From RGIG3009 sp964389495 (GTDB lineage: Bacteria > Bacillota > Clostridia > Oscillospirales > Acutalibacteraceae): 32,505 nt of DNA. The notes beneath the pieces are model-generated. The model had not been told where the DNA came from. It made no database searches and saw nothing but the letters and a program-made list of their open reading frames with translations. This document shows positions 1 through 7,196 of the stretch, in pieces (within the stretch, counting starts at the first letter, position 1; each line of letters starts with the position of its first letter). The position numbers and the translations under genes are program-made. The DNA lies in the NCBI GenBank assembly GCA_964389495.1, contig CAYMDU010000008.1, forward strand, positions 1 to 32,505. The letters run 5' to 3'.

Positions 1-66
<66 letters not shown>

Positions 67-70
67 AAAA

Positions 71-101
71 AGTCATTCTTAGGAATGGCTTTTTCTTTTT
101 T
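71..101 (+). terminator. Rho-independent terminator after tRNA-fMet
   Basis: An 8-bp stem (AGTCATTC / GAATGGCT, one G:U) with a TTAG loop is followed by TTTTCTTTTTT. It lies 4 bases after the tRNA CCA end. Confidence 0.85.
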
Positions 102-153
102 AAAAAGCGCCAACGTCAACCCATCAAAAAATCAAAAACAGCGAGGCAAAACC

Positions 154-366
154 ATGAAACAAAAACTCATTCGCATTGCCGTTGACATTGTACTCATCAC
201 TTTGGTGTTTGCCATCACCGATTGGTTGGTACTTCGTGTTTTTCACTCGGAAAAGAGGTTTGTGGAACTTTTGGTTTATCTTGTTTTTTATGCATTGGTC
301 TTTGGCGGGAAACAATTAATTTGTTCAGCTTGGAAGAAACACCGAAAAAACAACAGTACATCGTAA
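154..366 (+). CDS. small two-helix membrane protein, hypothetical
   Basis: A 70-residue protein from an ATG preceded by a GAGG-like ribosome site about 9 bases upstream. It has two hydrophobic segments, about residues 5-28 and 36-53, with basic residues at both ends (MKQKLIR at the start, WKKHRKN near the end). The same frame is open back to position 40, but that part crosses the tRNA end and terminator and is not expected to be translated. A strong terminator follows directly. I do not recognise a family. It could be a small membrane accessory protein; function unknown. Confidence 0.6.
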   Translation: MKQKLIRIAVDIVLITLVFAITDWLVLRVFHSEKRFVELLVYLVFYALVFGGKQLICSAWKKHRKNNSTS

Positions 367-381
367 TTGCTTTTTTGTGAA

Positions 382-415
382 ACCGGCGGCAGAAATTTCT
401 GCCGCCGGTATTTAA
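382..415 (+). terminator. strong hairpin terminator
   Basis: A perfect inverted repeat whose arms (ACCGGCGGCAGAAA and TTTCTGCCGCCGGT) span 382-409 is followed by ATTTAATTA. It closes the small membrane protein transcript. The downstream U tract is interrupted, so efficiency is uncertain. Confidence 0.75.
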
Positions 416-606
416 TTATAGGTTCCGCTTTCCGGGTTAATCATATCGGATTTTCTCACTTTTTCGTTGTATTTTTCTCTTGAAGATTAGGGGATTTTGA
501 GTTGTGTATGTTAAGGCTTCACGGTTTTCACAGTGCAATATGACACCGAATTGACAAACTGCATTGAATCCGCCAGTAAATTACTAACGAAGTAATCAGG
601 CAAACG

Positions 607-641
607 AAAATCGGCAGGAGATAATTCTTCTGCCGATTTTT
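607..641. terminator. bidirectional terminator-like hairpin in the 410-790 intergenic region
   Basis: The arms AAAATCGGCAG (607-617) and CTGCCGATTTT (630-640) form a hairpin with A/T tracts on both sides, so it could end transcription in either direction. The surrounding gap (about 380 bp) holds no convincing gene. A 72-codon open frame on the minus strand (511-729) has no good ribosome site and reads through this hairpin. A weak candidate promoter on the plus strand, TTGCAA then 17 nt then TACATT (663-691), could serve the dehydrogenase downstream. Confidence 0.5.
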
Positions 642-795
642 CAAAAATTCGTTTGAAATCACTTGCAAAAAGAAGGAAAAGGTAGTACATTATTAGTGCA
701 ATCCTATCCGGCGCAACGATTGTTGACAATTCGAATTTTCGCGTGAAAAGAGCACATACTATGTTTAATCAATTTTCTTTCACCACATGCTGTGC

Positions 796-802
796 AAGGA
801 GG
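796..802 (+). promoter_or_regulatory. Shine-Dalgarno site that decides the dehydrogenase start
   Basis: AAGGAGG is followed by 7 bases and then the codon ACG at 810-812, at the place where homologues begin with ATG AAA ATC/CTG. The in-frame GTG at 792 lies upstream of this site and has no ribosome site of its own. Confidence 0.75.
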
Positions 803-809
803 TTTTCAC

Positions 810-1844
810 ACGAAAATCGCTTTTTTCGATACCAAGCCCTACGACCGTTCTGCCTTTGATCGCTACCGTGATCGCTATTCCGTCACCATAAAATACTATG
901 AAACCAAGCTCAACGAAGATACCGCCGGTTTAGCACGCGGTTATGACGGGGTTTGCGTGTTTGTAAACGATACGGTGAGTTCGGCGGTGATTGACCGTTT
1001 GTGCCAGGAAGGGGTTTCTTTTGTTGCTTTGCGATGCGCCGGATTTAACAATGTGGATATGTGCTATGCCTATGGCCGAATCCATATCTTGCGTGTACCG
1101 GCCTATTCGCCATATGCCATTGCAGAACACGCCATGGCACTGCTGCTAACTTCGGTGCGTCGCATCCACAAAGCCTACATTCGAACAAAAGATTTCAATT
1201 TCAGTTTGTCCGGATTAACCGGATTTGATTTGCACGGAAAAACTGTGGGCGTTATCGGCACCGGCCGTATCGGGCAAGCGTTTATTCGTATTTGCCAAGG
1301 TTTTGGCATGCGCGTGCTGGCATATGACCGGTATCCGTCGGCAACCGTTTGCCAAAACAATTTCGCACAGTATGTGCCGCTGGAAACCTTGCTTTCCGAA
1401 AGCGATATTCTTTCGTTGCATTGCCCGCTAAACGACGACACCTATCACATGATTGACGAAAAAGCCCTGTTACAATGCAAACGCGGTGTTGTTATCATCA
1501 ACACCTCCCGCGGTGCGTTAATAGACACCGAAGCCTTGCTGGCGGGCATCAAATCACGCCATGTAGGAGCCGCTTGTTTGGATGTATATGAAGAAGAATC
1601 CGATTGGTTTTTCGAAGACAATTCCGGCCACATCATGGAAGACGATACGCTGGCGCGGCTGATCACCATGCCCAATGTGATCGTAACTTCGCATCAGGCT
1701 TTTTTAACCCGCGAAGCGTTGGAGGAAATTGCTAAAACCACATTGCAAAACATTGTGGAATTTTCGAAAAACGGCTGTTGTGCCAACGAGTTGTGTTATC
1801 GGCAGGGAAGCGCCGAAGATTGTCGTAGCGGAAAATGCTTTTAG
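810..1844 (+). CDS. ldhA: D-lactate dehydrogenase (D-2-hydroxyacid dehydrogenase), apparent ACG start
   Basis: NAD-dependent reduction of pyruvate to D-lactate in the cytoplasm, the usual role of this family in fermentation. The protein of about 344 residues closely follows the E. coli LdhA pattern: start (M)KIAFFDTKPYDR, LRCAGFNNVD, RVPAYSPYAIAEHA, Rossmann loop GTGRIGQ, catalytic Arg in NTSRGALID, Glu in DVYEEE and His in SHQAFLTREAL, ending near ANEL. The Shine-Dalgarno at 796-802 points to ACG at 810 as start. GTG at 792 is in frame but would place the ribosome site inside the gene. No in-frame ATG exists near the start. fprA follows 26 bp downstream, probably in the same transcript. Confidence 0.9.
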   Translation, partial: TKIAFFDTKPYDRSAFDRYRDRYSVTIKYYETKLNEDTAGLARGYDGVCVFVNDTVSSAVIDRLCQEGVSFVALRCAGFNNVDMCYAYGRIHILRVPAYSPYAIAEHAMALLLTSVRRIHKAYIRTKDFNFSLSGLTGFDLHGKTVGVIGTGRIGQAFIRICQGFGMRVLAYDRYPSATVCQNNFAQYVPLETLLSESDILSLHCPLNDDTYHMIDEKALLQCKRGVVIINTSRGALIDTEALLAGIKSRHVGAACLDVYEEESDWFFEDNSGHIMEDDTLARLITMPNVIVTSHQAFLTREALEEIAKTTLQNIVEFSKNGCCANELCYRQGSAEDCRSGKCF

Positions 1845-1870
1845 ATTTTAAAAACAAAGGGGAGAACACC

Positions 1871-3025
1871 ATGAATATCGCAAAAGACATTTACGATATC
1901 GGCGTGAATGATACACAACTGGATTTGTTTGAGAGACAGTTTTCGGTTCCGCAAGGCATGTCGTACAATTCCTATGTGATTGTTGATGAAAAAATCGCCG
2001 TACTAGATACGGTGGATAAAGCGGTTACGCAAGAATGGTTGAAAAAATTGCAAACCGTATTGTCCGGCAGAACACCCGACTATTTAATCATCCAGCACAT
2101 GGAACCGGACCATTCGGCAAACATTATCAACTTTGTGAAAGCCTATCCGAATGTAACGCTGGTGGCATCACAAAAAGCATTTGCCATGATGGCCGGCTTT
2201 TTCGGAACTGTTCCCACGCAACGGCAAGTGGTGATCAACGACGGAAGCACTCTTTCCTTGGGAAAACACGAATTGCAATTCATTGCCGCCCCCATGGTAC
2301 ATTGGCCCGAGGTAATGATTACTTATGACCGCGCAAACAAAGTTCTGTTTTCGGCAGACGGTTTCGGTAAATTCGGCACAAAAGAGGCAACCGAGGAATG
2401 GGCACCCGAAGCACGGCGGTATTATTTCGGCATTGTCGGAAAATACGGTATTCCCGTGCAGCAGCTGTTAAAAAAAGCCGCTTCTTTGGATATTGAAACA
2501 ATATGCCCGCTACACGGTCCGGTTTTAACCGAAAACATTGCCTACTATATCAATCTGTACAAGCTGTGGTCAAGCTATCAGCCGGAGCAAGAAGGTATTT
2601 TGATTGCCTACACTTCTGTTTACGGTAACACCGAAAAAGCAGTAACTCTGCTTTCGGAACAACTGAAAACCAACGGATATTCTGCGGTAACTGTAAGAGA
2701 TCTAACAAGATGTGACCTGCCGGAAGCGGTCGCCGAAGCATTTCGAAACAGTCAATTGGTGCTGGCAACCACCACCTACAACGGCCATGTATTTCCGGCT
2801 ATGCGTCATTTTATTGACCATTTGGTTGAACGAAATTTCACCAAGCGAACCGTGGCATTCATAGAAAACGGCAGTTGGGCACCGATGGCCGCCAAAAAAA
2901 TGAAAGAACTGCTGGAACCGTGCAAAGAGTTAACCTATTGTCACATCATACCGCGGCTAACATCAGCTGTGAATGCAGAAAGCCGGTTGCAACTTGAACA
3001 GCTGGCCAAAGAACTGTGTAACTAA
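1871..3025 (+). CDS. fprA: A-type flavoprotein (flavodiiron protein, FprA family)
   Basis: Flavodiiron proteins reduce O2 to water, and in some cases NO to N2O, in the cytoplasm of anaerobes. The 384-residue protein has the metallo-beta-lactamase-like domain with the diiron ligands H76-x-E78-x-D80-H81, H144, D163 and H215. A C-terminal flavodoxin domain binds FMN through YTSVYGNTEKAV (about residues 255-270). No rubredoxin domain is fused. The ATG at 1871 has GGGGAGAA at 1859-1865; the frame is open upstream to 1835 but overlaps ldhA there. Position after ldhA suggests an operon for redox balance or oxygen protection; that link is inference. Confidence 0.95.
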   Translation: MNIAKDIYDIGVNDTQLDLFERQFSVPQGMSYNSYVIVDEKIAVLDTVDKAVTQEWLKKLQTVLSGRTPDYLIIQHMEPDHSANIINFVKAYPNVTLVASQKAFAMMAGFFGTVPTQRQVVINDGSTLSLGKHELQFIAAPMVHWPEVMITYDRANKVLFSADGFGKFGTKEATEEWAPEARRYYFGIVGKYGIPVQQLLKKAASLDIETICPLHGPVLTENIAYYINLYKLWSSYQPEQEGILIAYTSVYGNTEKAVTLLSEQLKTNGYSAVTVRDLTRCDLPEAVAEAFRNSQLVLATTTYNGHVFPAMRHFIDHLVERNFTKRTVAFIENGSWAPMAAKKMKELLEPCKELTYCHIIPRLTSAVNAESRLQLEQLAKELCN

Positions 3026-3080
3026 CATTCAGTTTGAAAATTTGCTATATGACTTACTGGCATAAAAAGGGGAGAGATGT

Positions 3081-3923
3081 GTGCGAGAAATCAGTGCCAC
3101 CCGTATCACCGACTGTGTTCGGAATTTGTGCATCGAGGCCAACTGTCATTTAGGCGATGATGTAAAAAACTGTCTTTGTCGGTCTTGCAAACAGGAACCT
3201 TGGCCTCAAGCCAAAGAGGTTTTGGAAAGAATCGTTGAAAACTTTCAAATTGCCGATGAACAAAATCAACCAATTTGCCAAGACACCGGTGTGGCGTGTG
3301 TTTTTTTGGAGATAGGGCAGGATGTACATATTGTCGGCGGCGATTTGAACGAAGCCATCCATTTGGGCGTGCGTCGTGGCTATACCGAAGGGTACTTGCG
3401 AAAAAGTGTTGTCCGTGACCCTTTGGATCGCATTAACACCGGCGACAACACACCGGCCATGATCTACACCGAAATTGTTCCCGGAGATCGCGTGAGAATC
3501 ACAGTAGCTCCCAAAGGATTTGGAAGTGAAAACATGAGTCGCATTGCCATGCTTCGTCCTTCTGACGGTCTGCAAGGTGTAAAAGATTTCGTTATCCAAA
3601 CCGTGTCCGAAGCCGGCCCCAACCCCTGCCCACCCATGGTTGTTGGCGTGGGTATTGGCGGAACTTTCGATAAAGCGGCCTATTTGGCCAAAAAAGCGTT
3701 GCTGCGCAATGTTGACACGCATCACCCGAATCCGTTTTACGCCAATTTGGAGGATGAACTTCTGGCTGCTGTGAACCGGTTGGGGATTGGGCCGCAAGGC
3801 TTTGGTGGCCTAACCACAGCACTGGCTGTCAACATTGAAACTTTTCCGACGCATATCGCCGGATTGCCCGTGGCCGTCAACATCAACTGCCATGTCACTC
3901 GACACAAAACGGAGGTGTTGTAA
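3081..3923 (+). CDS. fumA: fumarate hydratase class I, alpha subunit
   Basis: The N-terminal catalytic (4Fe-4S) half of two-subunit class I fumarase/tartrate dehydratase, interconverting fumarate and L-malate. The 280-residue protein shows family signatures: CQDTGVACVFLEIG, RRGYTEGYLRKSVV, DNTPAMIYTEIVPGD, APKGFGSEN, VGVGIGGTFDKAA and GIGPQGFGGLTTALAV. Cysteines in the CQDTG and GPNPCPP segments are candidate cluster ligands. It starts at GTG with AAAGGGGAG 8 bases upstream. The beta subunit begins on the base after its stop codon, so the pair is translationally coupled. The gene could also be named as a TtdA homologue; substrate is assigned by family frequency only. Confidence 0.92.
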   Translation: MREISATRITDCVRNLCIEANCHLGDDVKNCLCRSCKQEPWPQAKEVLERIVENFQIADEQNQPICQDTGVACVFLEIGQDVHIVGGDLNEAIHLGVRRGYTEGYLRKSVVRDPLDRINTGDNTPAMIYTEIVPGDRVRITVAPKGFGSENMSRIAMLRPSDGLQGVKDFVIQTVSEAGPNPCPPMVVGVGIGGTFDKAAYLAKKALLRNVDTHHPNPFYANLEDELLAAVNRLGIGPQGFGGLTTALAVNIETFPTHIAGLPVAVNINCHVTRHKTEVL

Positions 3924-4487
3924 ATGCCCATTTCTATCACAGCGCCTCTCAGCCGCGAACAGGCCAAACAGCTCAAAGCGGGCGACAGTTGCTTGATTTC
4001 GGGTGTTATCTATACCGCCCGCGATGCAGCACACAAACGACTTTGTGAATTGGTGGCGCAAGGAAAAGAATTGCCACTGGAACTGAAAGACAGCGTAATA
4101 TATTTCGTTGGGCCCACGCCGGAAAAGCCCGGACAGATTATCGGCTCGGCCGGCCCCACTACCTCATACCGTATGGATGCGTATAGTCCAACCCTTATTG
4201 CACTGGGGCAAACCGGGATGATTGGAAAAGGTAAACGCGGGGAAGAAGTGATCGCCGCCATGAAAGAATACGGTGCTGTCTACTTTGGCGCCATTGGCGG
4301 TTGCGGTGCTTTGCTAAGTCGTTGTATCCAAAAATCAGAAATTGTTGCCTACGAAGATTTGGGCGCCGAGGCAATCCGTCGTTTGGAGATTAAAGATTTT
4401 CCCGTTACCGTGATTATTGACAGTCACGGGAATAATCTGTATGAAACCGGAAAATCCGCTTATCTGGCCTCTTGTCACAATCCATAA
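3924..4487 (+). CDS. fumB: fumarate hydratase class I, beta subunit
   Basis: C-terminal-domain subunit of class I fumarase. The 187-residue protein has the typical start (ITAPLSREQAKQLKAGD, ISGVIYTARDAAHKR), VGPTPEKPGQIIGSAGPTTS, the GMIGKGKRG turn and AVYFGAIGGCGALL. It works only with the alpha subunit encoded directly upstream; its ribosome site GGAGG lies inside the end of that gene. Downstream, 60 bp of host sequence separate its stop from the left attachment site of the inovirus prophage. I see no convincing terminator there, so transcripts from this operon and from the prophage rep promoter may collide. Confidence 0.92.
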   Translation: MPISITAPLSREQAKQLKAGDSCLISGVIYTARDAAHKRLCELVAQGKELPLELKDSVIYFVGPTPEKPGQIIGSAGPTTSYRMDAYSPTLIALGQTGMIGKGKRGEEVIAAMKEYGAVYFGAIGGCGALLSRCIQKSEIVAYEDLGAEAIRRLEIKDFPVTVIIDSHGNNLYETGKSAYLASCHNP

Positions 4488-4546
4488 TTTTTTGCTCGCA
4501 TCGCCATAGGAAAGAGCTATTTTTCTGTTTCAAACTCAAACACACA

Positions 4547-4574
4547 ACTATACAAAATGAGCGTTTTGCAATGA
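4547..4574 (+). other. attL, dif-like attachment site
   Basis: Host arm ACTATACAAAA (4547-4557), 6-bp spacer TGAGCG (4558-4563), phage arm TTTTGCAATGA (4564-4574). It shares with attR the direct repeat ACAAAATGA (4552-4560) and TTTTG (4564-4568), differing in the three spacer bases between. The host arm carries the TAG that ends the truncated rep frame (CTA on the plus strand, 4548-4550). An 11-6-11 layout is that of XerCD/dif sites. Confidence 0.8.
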
Positions 4575-5504
4575 CTCTTCAAGCCATCCTAAAAATAGAG
4601 CCCAATCATCAACCAAATTATTGTTAGTGATTAAAGAAGAACAGGTCAAATTGATGAAATCGAAGAAGTTATCGGCCATAGAAAAAAATACAGCATCGGC
4701 ATTATTATCGCAAGCAGCGTTAAACGCAAGAGTGGTTAACTTGTTATTTTTAGCGCGGTACTCAACCCGATACCAATAATCATCAACACCTAACTTTTCC
4801 TTAATTGAATCAGCCTTAGAAGCTAAACGGCCGGATTCAATCTCCAAGCGTTTATTATAAACGCAGCAAGTACCCTTTTCAGATGTGCGAGGGCCAACAT
4901 AGACATTCTCCGTATACTCGCCAACAACGGGGTCAAAGTTAGCTTGATATGTAACATACCCCGGTTTTCGATGATACCCGCCAACAATCGCAACATGACC
5001 ATCAGGTTCACGATTATAAGCATTGTGCGCGAAATCCGTAAAAAGCGGTACAATAGGATTTTCAGAATCAATAATATCCATCGCAGCATCTAAACGGGTG
5101 CAGTGCCAAGGATATTTTCGACAGCAGCACAAGAACTCACGCAAACCGCCCTTAAATGCATGCCGTGAGGAATCGTCAATATAACGGCAACCATCGCCTG
5201 AAATGGATACAAAAATACCATGCTGGTTAAGCTCGCTCGAAGAAGTCGCAACATCGCCAAACTCCGAGCCATTCAACGGAGTGTATGATAAAACAATAGC
5301 TGAACGACCAGCAGGAGCGTAGTTGAAAGACTTGGCATACCAATGTAAACCGCCTTTGTACATGGGAGAAAAATCTTCCATGTACAAACCGGTCGCATTA
5401 CAAAGTTCATCCATGAATTGATAAACATTCGGAGCATCTACAACCACATTAACCCAGTCAACGGAATATCGAAGCGAAGAAAACCATTTTGGCAAAGTAC
5501 TCAT
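4548..5504 (-). CDS. inovirus replication initiation protein (Rep_trans-like), C terminus cut off by integration
   Basis: Rolling-circle replication initiator that would nick the phage double-stranded origin. The first 317 residues are phage sequence; the last codon and the TAG come from the attL core and host arm. Motifs: CTRLDAAMDI (about residue 144), CVYNKRLEIE (about 228), and WYRVEYRAKN (about 254), matching R-x-D, Y-x-K and R-x-E-x-R patterns of phage/plasmid Rep proteins. It starts at ATG 5504 after GGGGG; upstream in-frame codons cover the promoter and are unlikely to be used. In the circular phage the frame continues for 72 codons now found at 8974-9192, giving about 389 residues with the usual Rep C-terminal helix region. 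Whether the 318-residue form is active is unknown. Confidence 0.85.
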   Translation of the reverse strand: MSTLPKWFSSLRYSVDWVNVVVDAPNVYQFMDELCNATGLYMEDFSPMYKGGLHWYAKSFNYAPAGRSAIVLSYTPLNGSEFGDVATSSSELNQHGIFVSISGDGCRYIDDSSRHAFKGGLREFLCCCRKYPWHCTRLDAAMDIIDSENPIVPLFTDFAHNAYNREPDGHVAIVGGYHRKPGYVTYQANFDPVVGEYTENVYVGPRTSEKGTCCVYNKRLEIESGRLASKADSIKEKLGVDDYWYRVEYRAKNNKLTTLAFNAACDNNADAVFFSMADNFFDFINLTCSSLITNNNLVDDWALFLGWLEESLQNAHFV

Positions 5505-5534
5505 AAAGAACCCCCTAAGCTTTCTTTTGAGAAT

Positions 5535-5563
5535 AATATAGCACACTCTTTTTGATTTGTCAA
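5535..5563 (-). promoter_or_regulatory. sigma-A promoter of the phage rep gene
   Basis: On the minus strand TTGACA (5558-5563), 17 nt, TATATT (5535-5540): a near-consensus housekeeping promoter 31 bp upstream of the rep ATG. It is the only strong promoter I see in the prophage. In the prophage it fires towards attL and antisense into the end of fumB; in the circular form it would run through complete rep into the ssb and coat genes. Confidence 0.8.
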
Positions 5564-5580
5564 GAAAAAAATTAGCAAAA

Positions 5581-5604
5581 ACCCCCGTAATACCTTGTGG
5601 GGGT
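5581..5604. other. hairpin upstream of rep: candidate double-strand origin or terminator
   Basis: Arms ACCCCC and GGGGGT with a 12-nt loop GTAATACCTTGT, in the 153-bp gap between zot and rep where inoviruses normally keep their replication origin and packaging signal. On the minus strand the stem is followed by TTTT, so it may instead, or also, terminate read-through before the rep promoter. The exact nick site cannot be told from sequence alone. Confidence 0.45.
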
Positions 5605-5648
5605 ACAAAGGCTCTGTCGCGCACTCGTCTCTAAACGGATATAATATC

Positions 5649-5677
5649 AAAAAAGCAGCCCGGCATTACTGCCGGGC
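5649..5677 (-). terminator. terminator overlapping the zot stop codon
   Basis: Perfect 8-bp stem GCCCGGCA / TGCCGGGC (5658-5677), followed on the minus strand by TGC and a run of six T. The zot stop TAA (5666-5668) lies in the loop, so translation to the end of zot would cover the hairpin. Confidence 0.88.
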
Positions 5678-6337
5678 GTCTACACCGAACCGTTTGCCAA
5701 TAGCGGAAAGAAGGCGAAAACATTTAGATTTTAGGAAAAAACCAATCCGCTGCAAGCGACTTTTTTTTAGCTCAAAAGAAGGATACTCAAAATAACGAAC
5801 CGGTGTAGGAGGCGTTGAATAACTGTCAAAGAAGCGATAATATAAAGGCCGAAAGGTCAAGGACCAATTAGATTTTGAGAGCAAAGAGCCAAAACGGTAG
5901 CTATCAATAATCTGATGCGTCTGCTTATCAATATCAATCTTCTTAAACACACGGCGCGCAAAAGTGAACGGACCAAACCGACGAAGGTACCAAAGCTCGT
6001 CAGCCAATCTACGCAGCGTAATATCCATATCTTCCCACGATTGAGACAAAACGGCCAAGTCACACCGGTAATGCCGGTGGAACTTGAACCATTGAATAGT
6101 GGACTGGGATAAGCTCTTATATTTCCGCGAATTATATTCTATTCCCGCTTCATCAATAACAAAGAAAGAATGAGGGGGAATAGTCCAATTCCCAAGGCCA
6201 TTGAGAGACGAGACATAAAAAGCTAAGGGCGTCTCGAAGTTAGAGTAAACATTAACATGTTTAGCTGCTTTTTTCAAAAGACGACAAGCAAATGTAGTCT
6301 TGCCGCAGCCGGGATTGCCAAAATAGATTGAAATCAC
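5666..6337 (-). CDS. zot: Zot-family inovirus assembly ATPase (pI-like)
   Basis: Motor protein that drives extrusion of filamentous phage through the cell membrane. The 223-residue protein has Walker A GNPGCGKTT (residues 7-15) and Walker B FFVIDEAG (58-65), followed by the Zot-type segments IQWFKFHRH and LAVLSQSWEDMD. Start is GTG at 6337 after GAGGTGA. Odd point: Gram-negative pI/Zot proteins are longer and have a transmembrane helix after the ATPase domain. Here the C terminus is short and basic (KKSRLQRIGFFLKSK) with no clear membrane helix, so anchoring must come from another protein, perhaps one of the small membrane proteins encoded just upstream. Family call is secure; mechanism in a single-membrane host is inference. 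Confidence 0.92.
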   Translation of the reverse strand: MISIYFGNPGCGKTTFACRLLKKAAKHVNVYSNFETPLAFYVSSLNGLGNWTIPPHSFFVIDEAGIEYNSRKYKSLSQSTIQWFKFHRHYRCDLAVLSQSWEDMDITLRRLADELWYLRRFGPFTFARRVFKKIDIDKQTHQIIDSYRFGSLLSKSNWSLTFRPLYYRFFDSYSTPPTPVRYFEYPSFELKKSRLQRIGFFLKSKCFRLLSAIGKRFGVDARQ

Positions 6338-6371
6338 AAAATCACCTCAATTTTTTCTTATGCAGCATAAC

Positions 6372-6414
6372 AAAAAAATCGCGCCGGGGCTGGCATGCGC
6401 CAGAGCACCGGCGC
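6372..6414 (-). terminator. terminator after the small membrane protein cluster
   Basis: Outer stem GCGCCGG/CCGGCGC and inner stem CTGGC/GCCAG (6381-6414), followed on the minus strand by a run of seven T (6372-6378). It separates the structural genes from zot, which would then be expressed by read-through or from a weak internal promoter; TGTTATGCT at 6364-6372 resembles an extended -10 element. Confidence 0.85.
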
Positions 6415-6421
6415 TAAGTCG

Positions 6422-6613
6422 TTAACGGCAAAATATCCATTTAATAAATCTGAAGATATAAGAAACAACGACGATTAACAAAGTACCGGCAATGGCATAT
6501 TCTAACATTGCACCGTAATCCCAAGTATAATTATTATAGGAGGAATTGCCCATTACCTTATAGAAATCGGCAGTACCAAGAATCTGGCGAAGTGCATCTA
6601 ACAAAGTCGACAT
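6422..6613 (-). CDS. inovirus small membrane protein, 63 aa
   Basis: The last gene of the structural operon. It starts at ATG 6613 with AAAGGAG 8 bases upstream. The N-terminal half is polar (about residues 1-36, with SSYNNYTWDYG), then one membrane helix (about 38-58, YAIAGTLLIVVVSYIFRF) and a basic end. That plan resembles minor virion proteins that cap filamentous particles, but I cannot match it to pVI, pVII or pIX by sequence. Its place directly before zot suggests a role in virion end structure or assembly. Confidence 0.7.
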   Translation of the reverse strand: MSTLLDALRQILGTADFYKVMGNSSYNNYTWDYGAMLEYAIAGTLLIVVVSYIFRFIKWIFCR

Positions 6614-6617
6614 AAAA

Positions 6618-6692
6618 TCAATCTCCTTTCAAACAGACAGATAAAATCAAAGTAATCCAAATAAGAATTAAAAAGAAAACCGTTAAACTCAT
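6618..6692 (-). CDS. inovirus micro-protein, 24 aa, one membrane helix
   Basis: A 24-residue frame that is almost entirely one hydrophobic helix (VFFLILIWITLILSV) with a short LKGD tail. It starts at ATG 6692, overlapping the stop of the upstream gene as ATGA, with GGGAGG 8 bases before the start. The next gene's ribosome site AAGGAG lies in its last codons. Size and position recall the tiny pVII/pIX proteins (32-33 aa) of Ff phages. Real expression is likely from the ribosome site and gene packing but is not proven. Confidence 0.55.
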   Translation of the reverse strand: MSLTVFFLILIWITLILSVCLKGD

Positions 6693-6811
6693 CTAAAAGA
6701 CCTCCCATGAATCAAGCAGGAAAAGAGGCCAAAAGCAAACATCAGAAGGAAAACACGCAAGAAATACGCATTAGTCGATATAAACCAAGATAAAATAGGC
6801 AAAACAATCAT
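6689..6811 (-). CDS. inovirus small membrane protein, 40 aa
   Basis: A 40-residue protein with one long hydrophobic stretch (about residues 2-34) and a basic end (HGRSFR). Start ATG 6811 overlaps the upstream stop as ATGA, with AAAGGAG about 7 bases before it. It overlaps the next micro-gene by ATGA as well, so the three are tightly coupled. Probably a minor virion or assembly protein; no family recognised. Confidence 0.6.
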   Translation of the reverse strand: MIVLPILSWFISTNAYFLRVFLLMFAFGLFSCLIHGRSFR

Positions 6812-6978
6812 GCTTGAACTCCTTTCCAAAAGATAGCAATAATCATTGACAAAACAGCACCGGAACCTATGATAGTCATTAAAGACACATTAACAGAATA
6901 GACTTGAAAAGTAGTCGAATTTAACAAATTGAAAATTTGCTTCAAAAAATTTAAAAGAAGCTCGAAAAAATCCGACAT
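6808..6978 (-). CDS. inovirus small membrane protein, 56 aa
   Basis: Starts at ATG 6978 with GAGGTGA 4 bases upstream, 4 bp after the previous gene. The N-terminal half is amphipathic (SDFFELLLNFLKQIFNLL) and a membrane helix follows (about residues 33-52, MTIIGSGAVLSMIIAIFW). This layout, amphipathic helix then membrane helix then a short basic tail, is shared with the two coat-like proteins at 8323-8672, so it may be a third coat-like subunit. No family recognised. Confidence 0.65.
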   Translation of the reverse strand: MSDFFELLLNFLKQIFNLLNSTTFQVYSVNVSLMTIIGSGAVLSMIIAIFWKGVQA

Positions 6979-6982
6979 AAAA

Positions 6983-7195
6983 TCACCTCGCCAAAATAAA
7001 CTTGACCACGGCAAACCCAAGAACAATAACCAAAGAAGAAAGCAACACCGCCGGCAAGAAAGGAGTAACAATCAAAGGCAATGTAGTAGCCGACAAAACC
7101 ACTTCTAAAATCAGTATTAAAGATTGGACAAAGTTAGTAACCAATGTCCAAATAGTCTCTAAGAACGAAACAATCGTGTCAAAAAAAGCAAACAT
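6983..7195 (-). CDS. inovirus two-helix membrane protein, 70 aa
   Basis: Starts at ATG 7195 with GAAAGGAT upstream; the stop of the adhesin gene is one base away. Hydrophobic almost throughout: an N-terminal hydrophobic/amphipathic region (about 3-36) and a C-terminal membrane helix (about 47-66, VLLSSLVIVLGFAVVKFIL). A hydrophobic protein encoded right after the adhesin is the place of pVI in Ff phages, which anchors pIII to the virion. That match is by position and hydropathy only. Confidence 0.65.
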   Translation of the reverse strand: MFAFFDTIVSFLETIWTLVTNFVQSLILILEVVLSATTLPLIVTPFLPAVLLSSLVIVLGFAVVKFILAR

Positions 7196-7196
7196 A

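Noticed and set aside
511..729. 72-codon open frame on the minus strand upstream of ldhA
   Set aside because: No ribosome site, no recognisable features, and it reads through a terminator-like hairpin (607-640).
3150..3797. 215-codon open frame antisense to the fumarase alpha gene
   Set aside because: Shadow of a well-supported gene; low-complexity composition for a protein and no start signals.
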